From assembly GCA_963082875.1 (NCBI GenBank), contig OY720102.1, positions 12,064,990 to 12,128,989 on the forward strand: DNA of 64,000 bases, read 5' to 3'. The position numbers and the translations under genes were made by a program. Under the pieces are notes generated by a model, which worked only from the letters and a program-made list of their open reading frames with translations, made no database searches and was not told the DNA's origin. The DNA is from Corella eumyota (Eukaryota; Chordata; Ascidiacea; Phlebobranchia; Corellidae). This document shows, one piece after another, positions 1-10,674 of this stretch (position 1 is the first letter of the stretch; each line of letters opens with the position of its first letter).

Positions 1-3000
1 AGTCTAAACGACCGAGCAAGGCGCTTGTCGCTTAAAGAATTTAAAGCGAAATGCAGGAGAAAACGACGCACGTTTTTACGACCACCTAACAGCACGGGCC
101 ATGCGCTTACAACGATCGCACATTTCGCGATATTTTATGTACAGGCACTTAATCCAATTTCTTATGCGACTAGTTTTAATTAAAAAAAACTCCGTTTCAA
201 GAACGGGTAACTTACCTTATTCAAATAGAATGCCCGAACATGCCGGTCGACAAAACCAGTCTAAACGATCGAGCAAGGCGCTTGTCGCGTAAAGAATTTA
301 AAGCGAAATGCAGGAGAAAACGACGCACGTTTTTACGACCCCCTAACAGCACAGGCCATGCGCTTACAACGATCGCACATTTCGCGATATTTTATGTACA
401 CGAACTTGTACCAAATTCTTATGCGACTAGTTTTGATTAAAAAAAACTCCCTTTCAAGAACGGGTAACTTACCTTATTCAAATAGAATGCCCGAACATGC
501 CGGTCGACAAAACCAGTCTAAACGACCGAGCAAGGCGCTTGTCGCGTAAAGAATTTAAAGCGAAATGCAGGAGAAAACGACGCACGTTTTTACGACCCCC
601 TAACAGCACAGGCCATGCGCTTACAACGATCGCACATTTCGCGATATTTTATGTACAGGCACTTGTACCAATTTCTTATGCGACTAGTTTTGATTAAAAA
701 AAACTCCGTTTCAAGAACGGGTAACTTACCTTATTCAAATAGAATGCCCGAACATGCCGGTCGACAAAACCAGTCTAAACGACCGAGCAAGGCGCTTGTC
801 GCTTAAAGAATTTAAAGCGAAATGCAGGAGAAAACGACGCACGTTTTTACGACCACCTAACAGCACGGGCCATGCGCTTACAACGATCGCACATTTCGCG
901 ATATTTTATGTACAGGCACTTAATCCAATTTCTTATGCGACTAGTTTTAATTAAAAAAAACTCCGTTTCAAGAACGGGTAACTTACCTTATTCAAATAGA
1001 ATGCCCGAACATGCCGGTCGACAAAACCAGTCTAAACGATCGAGCAAGGCGCTTGTCGCGTAAAGAATTTAAAGCGAAATGCAGGAGAAAACGACGCACG
1101 TTTTTACGACCCCCTAACAGCACAGGCCATGCGCTTACAACGATCGCACATTTCGCGATATTTTATGTACACGAACTTGTACCAAATTCTTATGCGACTA
1201 GTTTTGATTAAAAAAAACTCCCTTTCAAGAACGGGTAACTTACCTTATTCAAATAGAATGCCCGAACATGCCGGTCGACAAAACCAGTCTAAACGACCGA
1301 GCAAGGCGCTTGTCGCGTAAAGAATTTAAAGCGAAATGCAGGAGAAAACGACGCACGTTTTTACGACCCCCTAACAGCACAGGCCATGCGCTTACAACGA
1401 TCGCACATTTCGCGATATTTTATGTACACGAACTTGTACCAAATTCTTATGCGACTAGTTTTGATTAAAAAAAACTCCGTTTCAAGAACGGGTAACTTAC
1501 CTTATTCAAATAGAATGCCCGAACATGCCGGTCGACAAAACCAGTCTAAACGACCGAGCAAGGCGCTTGTCGCGTAAAGAATTTAAAGCGAAATGCAGGA
1601 GAAAACGACGCACGTTTTTACGACCACCTAACAGCACGGGCCATGCGCTTACAACGATCGCACATTTCGCGATATTTTATGTACAGGCACTTAATCCAAT
1701 TTCTTATGCGACTAGTTTTAATTAAAAAAAACTCCGTTTCAAGAACGGGTAACTTACCTTATTCAAATAGAATGCCCGAACATGCCGGTCGACAAAACCA
1801 GTCTAAACGACCGAGCAAGGCGCTTGTCGCGTAAAGAATTTAAAGCGAAATGCAGGAGAAAACGACGCACGTTTTTACGACCACCTAACAGCACGGGCCA
1901 TGCGCTTACAACGATCGCACATTTCGCGATATTTTATGTACGTGCACTTGTACCAATTCTTATACGACTAGTTTTGATTAAAAAAAACTCCGTTTCAAGA
2001 ACGGGTAACTTACCTTATTCAAATAGAATGCCCGAACATGCCGCTCGACAAATCCAGTCTAAACGACCGAGCAAGACGCTTGTCGCGTAAAGAATTTAAA
2101 GCGAAATGCAGGAGAAAACGACGCACGTTTTTACGACCACCTAACAGCACGGGCCATGCGCTTACAACGATTGCACATTTCGCGATATTTTATGTACACG
2201 CACTTGTACCAATTTCTTATGCGACTTGTTTTGATTAAAAAAACAACCGTTTCAAGAACGGGTAACTTAGCTTATTCAAATAGAATGCCCGAACATGCCG
2301 GGCGACAAAACCAGTCTAAACGACCGAGCAAGGCGCTTGTCGCGTAAAGAATTTAAAGCGAAATGCAGGAGAAAACGACGCACGTTTTTACGACCACCTA
2401 ACAGCACAGGCCATGCGCTTACAACGATCGCCCATTTCGCGATATTTTATGTACACGCACTTGTACCAATTTCTTATGCGACTTGTTTTGATTAAAAAAA
2501 ACTCCGTTTCAAGAACGGGTAACTTACCTTATTCAAATAGAATGCCCGAACATGCCGGCCGACAAAACCAGTCTAAACGACCGAGCAAGGCGCTTGTCGC
2601 GTAAAGAATTTAAAGCGAAATGCAGGAGAAAACGACGCACGTTTTTACGACCACCTAACAGCACGGGCCATGCGCTTACAACGATCGCACATTTCGCGAT
2701 ATTTTATGTACAGGCACTTGTACCAATTTCTTATGCGACTAGTTTTGATTAAAAAAAACTCCGTTTCAAGAACGGGTAACTTACCTTATTCAAATAGAAT
2801 GCCCGAACATGCCGGTCGACAAAACCAGTCTAAACGACCGAGCAAGGCGCTTGTCGCTTAAAGAATTTAAAGCGAAATGCAGGAGAAAACGACGCACGTT
2901 TTTACGACCACCTAACAGCACGGGCCATGCGCTTACAACGATCGCACATTTCGCGATATTTTATGTACACGCACTTGTACCAATTTCTTATGCGACTAGT

Positions 3001-3175
3001 TTTGATTAAAAAAAACTCCGTTTCAAGAACGGGTAACTTACCTTATTCAAATAGAATGCCCGAACATGCCGGGCGACAAAACCAGTCTAAACGACCGAGC
3101 AAGGCGCTTGTCGCGTAAAGAATTTAAAGCGAAATGCAGGAGAAAACGACGCACGTTTTTACGACCACCTAACAG
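1..3175 (+). repeat. 257-bp U2-spacer satellite array A0 (about 12.5 units, runs in from the left)
   Basis: Tandem units of 257 bp (256 bp in one variant), each with GATTAAAAAAAACTCC, a CCGTT-TCAAG-AACGG inverted repeat and AACGATCGCACATTTCGCG. I class units by the bases after ATTTTATGTA: E (CACGAACTTGTACC), H (CACGCACTTG), Q (CAGGCACTTG), N (CAGGCACTTAATCC), R (CGTGCACTTG, 256 bp) and T (the last unit, which changes to AACAGTACGAACC and runs into the U2 upstream flank). The order here is N-E-Q-N-E-E-N-R-H-H-Q-H-T. Each unit keeps two short overlapping open frames on the + strand, but 257 is not a multiple of 3 and nothing suggests coding. Units 872-3175 repeat the order of 7613-9916. Confidence 0.95.
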
Positions 3176-3504
3176 TACGAACCTTGTGCTTACAAGGCTC
3201 GCCCATTTCGCGATTCAAATTTGCAAAGTAGAGCCAGGCAACTTTATAATTAGCAACATTTGTGTTTAGTATGTAAAAAGGCGTCGACACAAGCTAACGG
3301 CGGCCTCCTGTGGCGCACAGGTCGCCGTTAATTAATTACTGCGGCGATAATTAGGGTGGCTGTGAACAGATACCCCGCTTCGAAAAACCGTCAACCTGTA
3401 CACGGGGTGCGAAGCAACTATTGGAATAAAATGAATTAGCCAATAGCGGCCGCGAACAGAATGACAGACCGCGCGAATTCGATCGGATTCCGCCATTTTT
3501 GGGC
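3176..3504 (+). promoter_or_regulatory. U2 upstream flank with presumed Pol II snRNA promoter (representative; 15 copies)
   Basis: This 329-bp block precedes every U2 locus. The others are 6161-6489, 9917-10245, 13672-14000, 17392-17720, 20120-20448, 24326-24654, 26541-26869, 28723-29051, 30681-31009, 37883-38212, 42663-42991, 51128-51456, 60174-60502 and 63159-63487. Its distal end is a degenerate satellite unit. At 3295-3330 lies an imperfect palindrome (TAACGGCG ... CCTGTG GCG CACAGG ... CGCCGTTA). A CCAAT motif sits about 65 bp upstream of U2. There is no TATA box, as expected for Pol II snRNA genes. The proximal sequence element should lie around -60 to -40, but I cannot assign it to particular bases. 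Variants tag lineages: CACAGTTCGCC and GATTTCGCC (before 6490, 14001, 63488); CCAATCGCGG and GATTCTGCC (before 20449, 31010); GCGAACAGG and CCAATTTTGG (before 38213, 42992). Confidence 0.7.
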
Positions 3505-3695
3505 ATCGCTTCTCGGCCCCTAGGGCTAAGATCAAGTGTAGTATCTGTTCTTCTCAGTTGTAATACCTGGGACGCTAGGCATCGCCTAGCTCTTTGTATT
3601 ATGCGGATTTTTGAATACAGAACGCGGAACTGAAGCTTGCTTCGTCCCGTTCACGGGTTGTCCTGGTATTGCACTACCTCCAGGCTCGGCCCACG
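3505..3695 (+). ncRNA. U2 snRNA: U2 spliceosomal snRNA, copy 1 (full length)
   Basis: U2 pairs with the intron branch site during spliceosome assembly and with U6 in the catalytic core. Recognised features, in order, are the canonical 5' end ATCGCTTCTCGG; stem I closed here by GCCC-CTA-GGGC instead of the common GGCC-TTTT-GGCT, a compensated change; AAGTGTAGTATCTGTTCTTC holding the GUAGUA branch-recognition sequence; a perfect GCTAGGC-ATC-GCCTAGC hairpin (stem IIb); the Sm-protein site GATTTTTGA; a GAAGCTTGCTTC hairpin; and stem IV CCTGG ... TATTGCACTACCT ... CCAGG, which binds U2A'/U2B''. Length of 191 nt is normal for metazoan U2. The exact 3' end is inferred; an ATCCTGC-TGCG-GCAGGAT hairpin follows at 3696-3713. 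Confidence 0.96.
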
Positions 3696-3933
3696 ATCCT
3701 GCTGCGGCAGGATTATCTATTATTACATCACTCTATATATACATAGCTTTTGTCACATTTTCGTTGTTTTCTTAGTTAACTTTTATTACAAATTGGTTGA
3801 GTAAGCTTATTTAGCGCTTTCATATCGTCTTAGGCAAAAATTAAACTAAGATTGCATGCACCCTAAGGCGACCGGCATAACTTACCCAGGTAGCAACATG
3901 TCCACATTTTTGCACCGATTTAGTCTGCGACTT
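3696..3933 (+). other. U2 downstream flank (representative; 14 copies)
   Basis: This 238-bp block follows each U2 (also 6681-6918, 10437-10674, 14156-14393, 17912-18149, 21119-21356, 24846-25083, 27542-27779, 29243-29480, 36961-37198, 38404-38641, 43183-43420, 57452-57689, 60694-60931). It opens with the hairpin ATCCTGC-TGCG-GCAGGAT directly after U2, where a 3'-end-processing signal would be expected; I see no match to the vertebrate 3' box. A second hairpin, CGTCTTAGG ... CCTAAGGCG, lies at 3826-3870. The final 58 bp, from CATAACTTACCC, grade into the satellite. The copies after 3505 and 60503 share CCCAGGTAGC, where the others examined have CCCAGGCAGC. Confidence 0.75.
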
Positions 3934-6160
3934 GATTAAAAAAAACTCCGTTTCAAAAACGGGTAACTTACCTTATTCAAATAGAATGCCCGAACATGCC
4001 GGTCGACAAAACCAGTCTAAACGATCGAGCAAGGCGCTTGTCGCGTAAAGAATTTAAAGCGAAATGCAGGAGAAAACGACGCACGTTTTTACGACCCCCT
4101 AACAGCACAGGCCATGCGCTTACAACGATCGCACATTTCGCGATATTTTATGTACACGAACTTGTACCAAATTCTTATGCGACTAGTTTTGATTAAAAAA
4201 AACTCCGTTTCAAGAACGGGTAACTTACCTTATTCAAATAGAATGCCCGAACATGCCGGTCGACAAAACCAGTCTAAACGACCGAGCAAGGCGCTTGTCG
4301 CGTAAAGAATTTAAAGCGAAATGCAGGAGAAAACGACGCACGTTTTTACGACCCCCTAACAGCACAGGCCATGCGCTTACAACGATCGCACATTTCGCGA
4401 TATTTTATGTACACGAACTTGTACCAAATTCTTATGCGACTAGTTTTGATTAAAAAAAACTCCGTTTCAAGAACGGGTAACTTACCTTATTCAAATAGAA
4501 TGCCCGAACATGCCGGTCGACAAAACCAGTCTAAACGACCGAGCAAGGCGCTTGTCGCGTAAAGAATTTAAAGCGAAATGCAGGAGAAAACGACGCACGT
4601 TTTTACGACCACCTAACAGCACGGGCCATGCGCTTACAACGATCGCACATTTCGCGATATTTTATGTACAGGCACTTAATCCAATTTCTTATGCGACTAG
4701 TTTTAATTAAAAAAAACTCCGTTTCAAGAACGGGTAACTTACCTTATTCAAATAGAATGCCCGAAGATGCCGGTCGACAAAACCAGTCTAAACGACCGAG
4801 CAAGGCGCTTGTCGCGTAAAGAATTTAAAGCGAAATGCAGGAGAAAACGACGCACGTTTTTACGACCACCTAACAGCACGGGCCATGCGCTTACAACGAT
4901 CGCACATTTCGCGATATTTTATGTACGTGCACTTGTACCAATTCTTATGCGACTAGTTTTGATTAAAAAAAACTCCGTTTCAAGAACGGGTAACTTACCT
5001 TATTCAAATAGAATGCCCGAACATGCCGCTCGACAAATCCAGTCTAAACGACCGAGCAAGACGCTTGTCGCGTAAAGAATTTAAAGCGAAATGCAGGAGA
5101 AAACGACGCACGTTTTTACGACCACCTAACAGCACGGGCCATGCGCTTACAACGATCGCACATTTCGCGATATTTTATGTACACGCACTTGTACCAATTT
5201 CTTATGCGACTTGTTTTGATTAAAAAAACAACCGTTTCAAGAACGGGTAACTTACCTTATTCAAATAGAATGCCCGAACATGCCGGGCGACAAAACCAGT
5301 CTAAACGACCGAGCAAGGCGCTTGTCGCGTAAAGAATTTAAAGCGAAATGCAGGAGAAAACGACGCACGTTTTTACGACCACCTAACAGCACAGGCCATG
5401 CGCTTACAACGATCGCCCATTTCGCGATATTTTATGTACACGCACTTGTACCAATTTCTTATGCGACTTGTTTTGATTAAAAAAAACTCCGTTTCAAGAA
5501 CGGGTAACTTACCTTATTCAAATAGAATGCCCGAACATGCCGGCCGACAAAACCAGTCTAAACGACCGAGCAAGGCGCTTGTCGCGTAAAGAATTTAAAG
5601 CGAAATGCAGGAGAAAACGACGCACGTTTTTACGACCACCTAACAGCACAGGCCATGCGCTTACAACGATCGCACATTTCGCGATATTTTATGTACAGGC
5701 ACTTGTACCAATTTCTTATGCGACTAGTTTTGATTAAAAAAAACTCCGTTTCAAGAACGGGTAACTTACCTTATTCAAATAGAATGCCCGAACATGCCGG
5801 TCGACAAAACCAGTCTAAACGACCGAGCAAGGCGCTTGTCGCTTAAAGAATTTAAAGCGAAATGCAGGAGAAAACGACGCACGTTTTTACGACCACCTAA
5901 CAGCACGGACCATGCGCTTACAACGATCGCACATTTCGCGATATTTTATGTACACGCACTTGTACCAATTTCTTATGCGACTAGTTTTGATTAAAAAAAA
6001 CTCCGTTTCAAGAACGGGTAACTTACCTTATTCAAATAGAATGCCCGAACATGCCGGGCGACAAAACCAGTCTAAACGACCGAGCAAGGCGCTTGTCGCG
6101 TAAAGAATTTAAAGCGAAATGCAGGAGAAAACGACGCACGTTTTTACGACCACCTAACAG
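3934..6160 (+). repeat. 257-bp satellite array A1 (9 units)
   Basis: Unit order E-E-N-R-H-H-Q-H-T. Marker changes are GAAGATGCC at the end of the N unit (about 4763) and CACGGACC near 5907. Both recur in array 60932-63158, and the second half also recurs in array 10675-13671. Confidence 0.95.
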
Positions 6161-6489
6161 TACGAACCTTGTGCTTACAAGGCTCGCCCATTTCGCGATT
6201 CAAATTTGCAAAGTAGAGCCAGGCAACTTTATAATTAGCAACATTTGTGTTTAGTATGTAAAAAGGCGTCGACACAAGCTAACGGCGGCCTCCTGTGGCG
6301 CACAGTTCGCCGTTAATTAATTACTGCGGCGATAATTAGGGTGGCTGTGAACAGATACCCCGCTTCGAAAAACCGTCAACCTGTACACGGGGTGCGAAGC
6401 AACTATTGGAATAAAATGAATTAGCCAATAGCGGCCGCGAACAGAATGACAGACCGCGCGAATTCGATCGGATTTCGCCATTTTTGGGC

Positions 6490-6680
6490 ATCGCTTCTCG
6501 GCCCCTAGGGCTAAGATCAAGTGTAGTATCTGTTCTTCTCAGTTGTAATACCTGGGACGCTAGGCATCGCCTAGCTCTTTGTATTATGCGGATTTTTGAA
6601 TACAGAACGCGGAACTGAAGCTTGCTTCGTCCCGTTCACGGGTTGTCCTGGTATTGCACTACCTCCAGGCTCGGCCCACG
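6490..6680 (+). ncRNA. U2 snRNA: U2 spliceosomal snRNA, copy 2 (full length)
   Basis: I see no difference from copy 1 across 191 nt: 5' end, GUAGUA, Sm site and stem IV are all present. It lies 2,985 bp downstream of copy 1. Its upstream flank has the CACAGTTCGCC and GATTTCGCC variants. Confidence 0.96.
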
Positions 6681-6918
6681 ATCCTGCTGCGGCAGGATTA
6701 TCTATTATTACATCACTCTATATATACATAGCTTTTGTCACATTTTCGTTGTTTTCTTAGTTAACTTTTATTACAAATTGGTTGAGTAAGCTTATTTAGC
6801 GCTTTCATATCGTCTTAGGCAAAAATTAAACTAAGATTGCATGCACCCTAAGGCGACCGGCATAACTTACCCAGGCAGCAACATGTCCACATTTTTGCAC
6901 CGATTTAGTCTGCGACTT

Positions 6919-9916
6919 GATTAAAAAAAAATCCGTTTCAAGAACGGGTAACTTACCTTATTCAAATAGAATGCCCGAACATGCCGGGCGACAAAACCAG
7001 TCTAAACGACCGAGCAAGGCGCTTGTCGCGTAAAGAATTTAAAGCGAAATGCAGGAGAAAACGACGCACGTTTTTACGACCACCTAACAGCACAGGCCAT
7101 GCGCTTACAACGATCGCCCATTTCGCGATATTTTATGTAAACGCACTTGTACCAATTTCTTATGCGACTTGTTTTGATTAAAAAAAACTCCGTTTCAAGA
7201 ACGGGTAACTTACCTTATTCAAATAGAATGCCCGATTATGCCGGCCGACAAAACCAGTCTAAACGACCGAGCAAGGCGCTTGTCGCGTAAAGAATTTAAA
7301 GCGAAATGCAGGAGAAAACGACGCACGTTTTTACGACCACCTAACAGCACAGGCCATGCGCTTACAACGATCGCACATTTCGCGATATTTTATGTACAGG
7401 CACTTGTACCAATTTCTTATGCGACTAGTTTTGATTAAAAAAAACTCCGTTTCAAGAACGGGTAACTTACCTTATTCAAATAGAATGCCCGAACATGCCG
7501 GTCGACAAAACCAGTCTAAACGACCGAGCAAGGCGCTTGTCGCTTAAAGAATTTAAAGCGAAATGCAGGAGAAAACGACGCACGTTTTTACGACCACCTA
7601 ACAGCACGGGCCATGCGCTTACAACGATCGCACATTTCGCGATATTTTATGTACAGGCACTTAATCCAATTTCTTATGCGACTAGTTTTAATTAAAAAAA
7701 ACTCCGTTTCAAGAACGGGTAACTTACCTTATTCAAATAGAATGCCCGAACATGCCGGTCGACAAAACCAGTCTAAACGATCGAGCAAGGCGCTTGTCGC
7801 GTAAAGAATTTAAAGCGAAATGCAGGAGAAAACGACGCACGTTTTTACGACCCCCTAACAGCACAGGCCATGCGCTTACAACGATCGCACATTTCGCGAT
7901 ATTTTATGTACACGAACTTGTACCAAATTCTTATGCGACTAGTTTTGATTAAAAAAAACTCCCTTTCAAGAACGGGTAACTTACCTTATTCAAATAGAAT
8001 GCCCGAACATGCCGGTCGACAAAACCAGTCTAAACGACCGAGCAAGGCGCTTGTCGCGTAAAGAATTTAAAGCGAAATGCAGGAGAAAACGACGCACGTT
8101 TTTACGACCCCCTAACAGCACAGGCCATGCGCTTACAACGATCGCACATTTCGCGATATTTTATGTACACGAACTTGTACCAAATTCTTATGCGACTAGT
8201 TTTGATTAAAAAAAACTCCGTTTCAAGAACGGGTAACTTACCTTATTCAAATAGAATGCCCGAACATGCCGGTCGACAAAACCAGTCTAAACGACCGAGC
8301 AAGGCGCTTGTCGCGTAAAGAATTTAAAGCGAAATGCAGGAGAAAACGACGCACGTTTTTACGACCACCTAACAGCACGGGCCATGCGCTTACAACGATC
8401 GCACATTTCGCGATATTTTATGTACAGGCACTTAATCCAATTTCTTATGCGACTAGTTTTAATTAAAAAAAACTCCGTTTCAAGAACGGGTAACTTACCT
8501 TATTCAAATAGAATGCCCGAACATGCCGGTCGACAAAACCAGTCTAAACGACCGAGCAAGGCGCTTGTCGCGTAAAGAATTTAAAGCGAAATGCAGGAGA
8601 AAACGACGCACGTTTTTACGACCACCTAACAGCACGGGCCATGCGCTTACAACGATCGCACATTTCGCGATATTTTATGTACGTGCACTTGTACCAATTC
8701 TTATGCGACTAGTTTTGATTAAAAAAAACTCCGTTTCAAGAACGGGTAACTTACCTTATTCAAATAGAATGCCCGAACATGCCGCTCGACAAATCCAGTC
8801 TAAACGACCGAGCAAGACGCTTGTCGCGTAAAGAATTTAAAGCGAAATGCAGGAGAAAACGACGCACGTTTTTACGACCACCTAACAGCACGGGCCATGC
8901 GCTTACAACGATTGCACATTTCGCGATATTTTATGTACACGCACTTGTACCAATTTCTTATGCGACTTGTTTTGATTAAAAAAACAACCGTTTCAAGAAC
9001 GGGTAACTTACCTTATTCAAATAGAATGCCCGAACATGCCGGGCGACAAAACCAGTCTAAACGACCGAGCAAGGCGCTTGTCGCGTAAAGAATTTAAAGC
9101 GAAATGCAGGAGAAAACGACGCACGTTTTTACGACCACCTAACAGCACAGGCCATGCGCTTACAACGATCGCCCATTTCGCGATATTTTATGTACACGCA
9201 CTTGTACCAATTTCTTATGCGACTTGTTTTGATTAAAAAAAACTCCGTTTCAAGAACGGGTAACTTACCTTATTCAAATAGAATGCCCGAACATGCCGGC
9301 CGACAAAACCAGTCTAAACGACCGAGCAAGGCGCTTGTCGCGTAAAGAATTTAAAGCGAAATGCAGGAGAAAACGACGCACGTTTTTACGACCACCTAAC
9401 AGCACGGGCCATGCGCTTACAACGATCGCACATTTCGCGATATTTTATGTACAGGCACTTGTACCAATTTCTTATGCGACTAGTTTTGATTAAAAAAAAC
9501 TCCGTTTCAAGAACGGGTAACTTACCTTATTCAAATAGAATGCCCGAACATGCCGGTCGACAAAACCAGTCTAAACGACCGAGCAAGGCGCTTGTCGCTT
9601 AAAGAATTTAAAGCGAAATGCAGGAGAAAACGACGCACGTTTTTACGACCACCTAACAGCACGGGCCATGCGCTTACAACGATCGCACATTTCGCGATAT
9701 TTTATGTACACGCACTTGTACCAATTTCTTATGCGACTAGTTTTGATTAAAAAAAACTCCGTTTCAAGAACGGGTAACTTACCTTATTCAAATAGAATGC
9801 CCGAACATGCCGGGCGACAAAACCAGTCTAAACGACCGAGCAAGGCGCTTGTCGCGTAAAGAATTTAAAGCGAAATGCAGGAGAAAACGACGCACGTTTT
9901 TACGACCACCTAACAG
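6919..9916 (+). repeat. 257-bp satellite array A2 (12 units)
   Basis: Unit order H-Q-N-E-E-N-R-H-H-Q-H-T, the same as array 14394-17391. The second unit is marked by CCCGATTATGCC, also present at the equivalent place in that array. Confidence 0.95.
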
Positions 9917-10245
9917 TACGAACCTTGTGCTTACAAGGCTCGCCCATTTCGCGATTCAAATTTGCAAAGTAGAGCCAGGCAACTTTATAATTAGCAACAT
10001 TTGTGTTTAGTATGTAAAAAGGCGTCGACACAAGCTAACGGCGGCCTCCTGTGGCGCACAGGTCGCCGTTAATTAATTACTGCGGCGATAATTAGGGTGG
10101 CTGTGAACAGATACCCCGCTTCGAAAAACCGTCAACCTGTACACGGGGTGCGAAGCAACTATTGGAATAAAATGAATTAGCCAATAGCGGCCGCGAACAG
10201 AATGACAGACCGCGCGAATTCGATCGGATTTCGCCATTTTTGGGC

Positions 10246-10436
10246 ATCGCTTCTCGGCCCCTAGGGCTAAGATCAAGTGTAGTATCTGTTCTTCTCAGTT
10301 GTAATACCTGGGACGCTAGGCATCGCCTAGCTCTTTGTATTATGCGGATTTTTGAATACAGAACGCGGAACTGAAGCTTGCTTCGTCCCGTTCACGGGTT
10401 GTCCTGGTATTGCACTACCTCCAGGCTCGGCCCACG
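10246..10436 (+). ncRNA. U2 snRNA: U2 spliceosomal snRNA, copy 3 (full length)
   Basis: Complete 191-nt U2 with GUAGUA, Sm site and stem IV intact. It is 3,756 bp from copy 2. The upstream flank pairs CACAGGTCGCC with GATTTCGCC, as for the copy at 17721. Confidence 0.96.
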
Positions 10437-10674
10437 ATCCTGCTGCGGCAGGATTATCTATTATTACATCACTCTATATATACATAGCTTTTGTCACATT
10501 TTCGTTGTTTTCTTAGTTAACTTTTATTACAAATTGGTTGAGTAAGCTTATTTAGCGCTTTCATATCGTCTTAGGCAAAAATAAAACTAAGATTGCATGC
10601 ACCCTAAGGCGACCGGCATAACTTACCCAGGCAGCAACATGTCCACATTTTTGCACCGATTTAGTCTGCGACTT

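Noticed and set aside
1-3175. CRISPR-like array
   Set aside because: The repeats are contiguous 257-bp units without unique spacers, in a eukaryotic snRNA cluster.
101-3269. Repeated 63-, 66- and 102-codon open frames on the + strand in every satellite unit (basic, Arg/Lys-rich products)
   Set aside because: They follow from the low stop density of one tandem repeat. The 257-bp period breaks any frame from unit to unit, the frames overlap each other, and variation shows no codon-position pattern.
3332-3535. 67-74 codon minus-strand frame over the U2 promoter, repeated at each cassette
   Set aside because: It overlaps the U2 start and promoter, and conservation there is explained by the snRNA gene.
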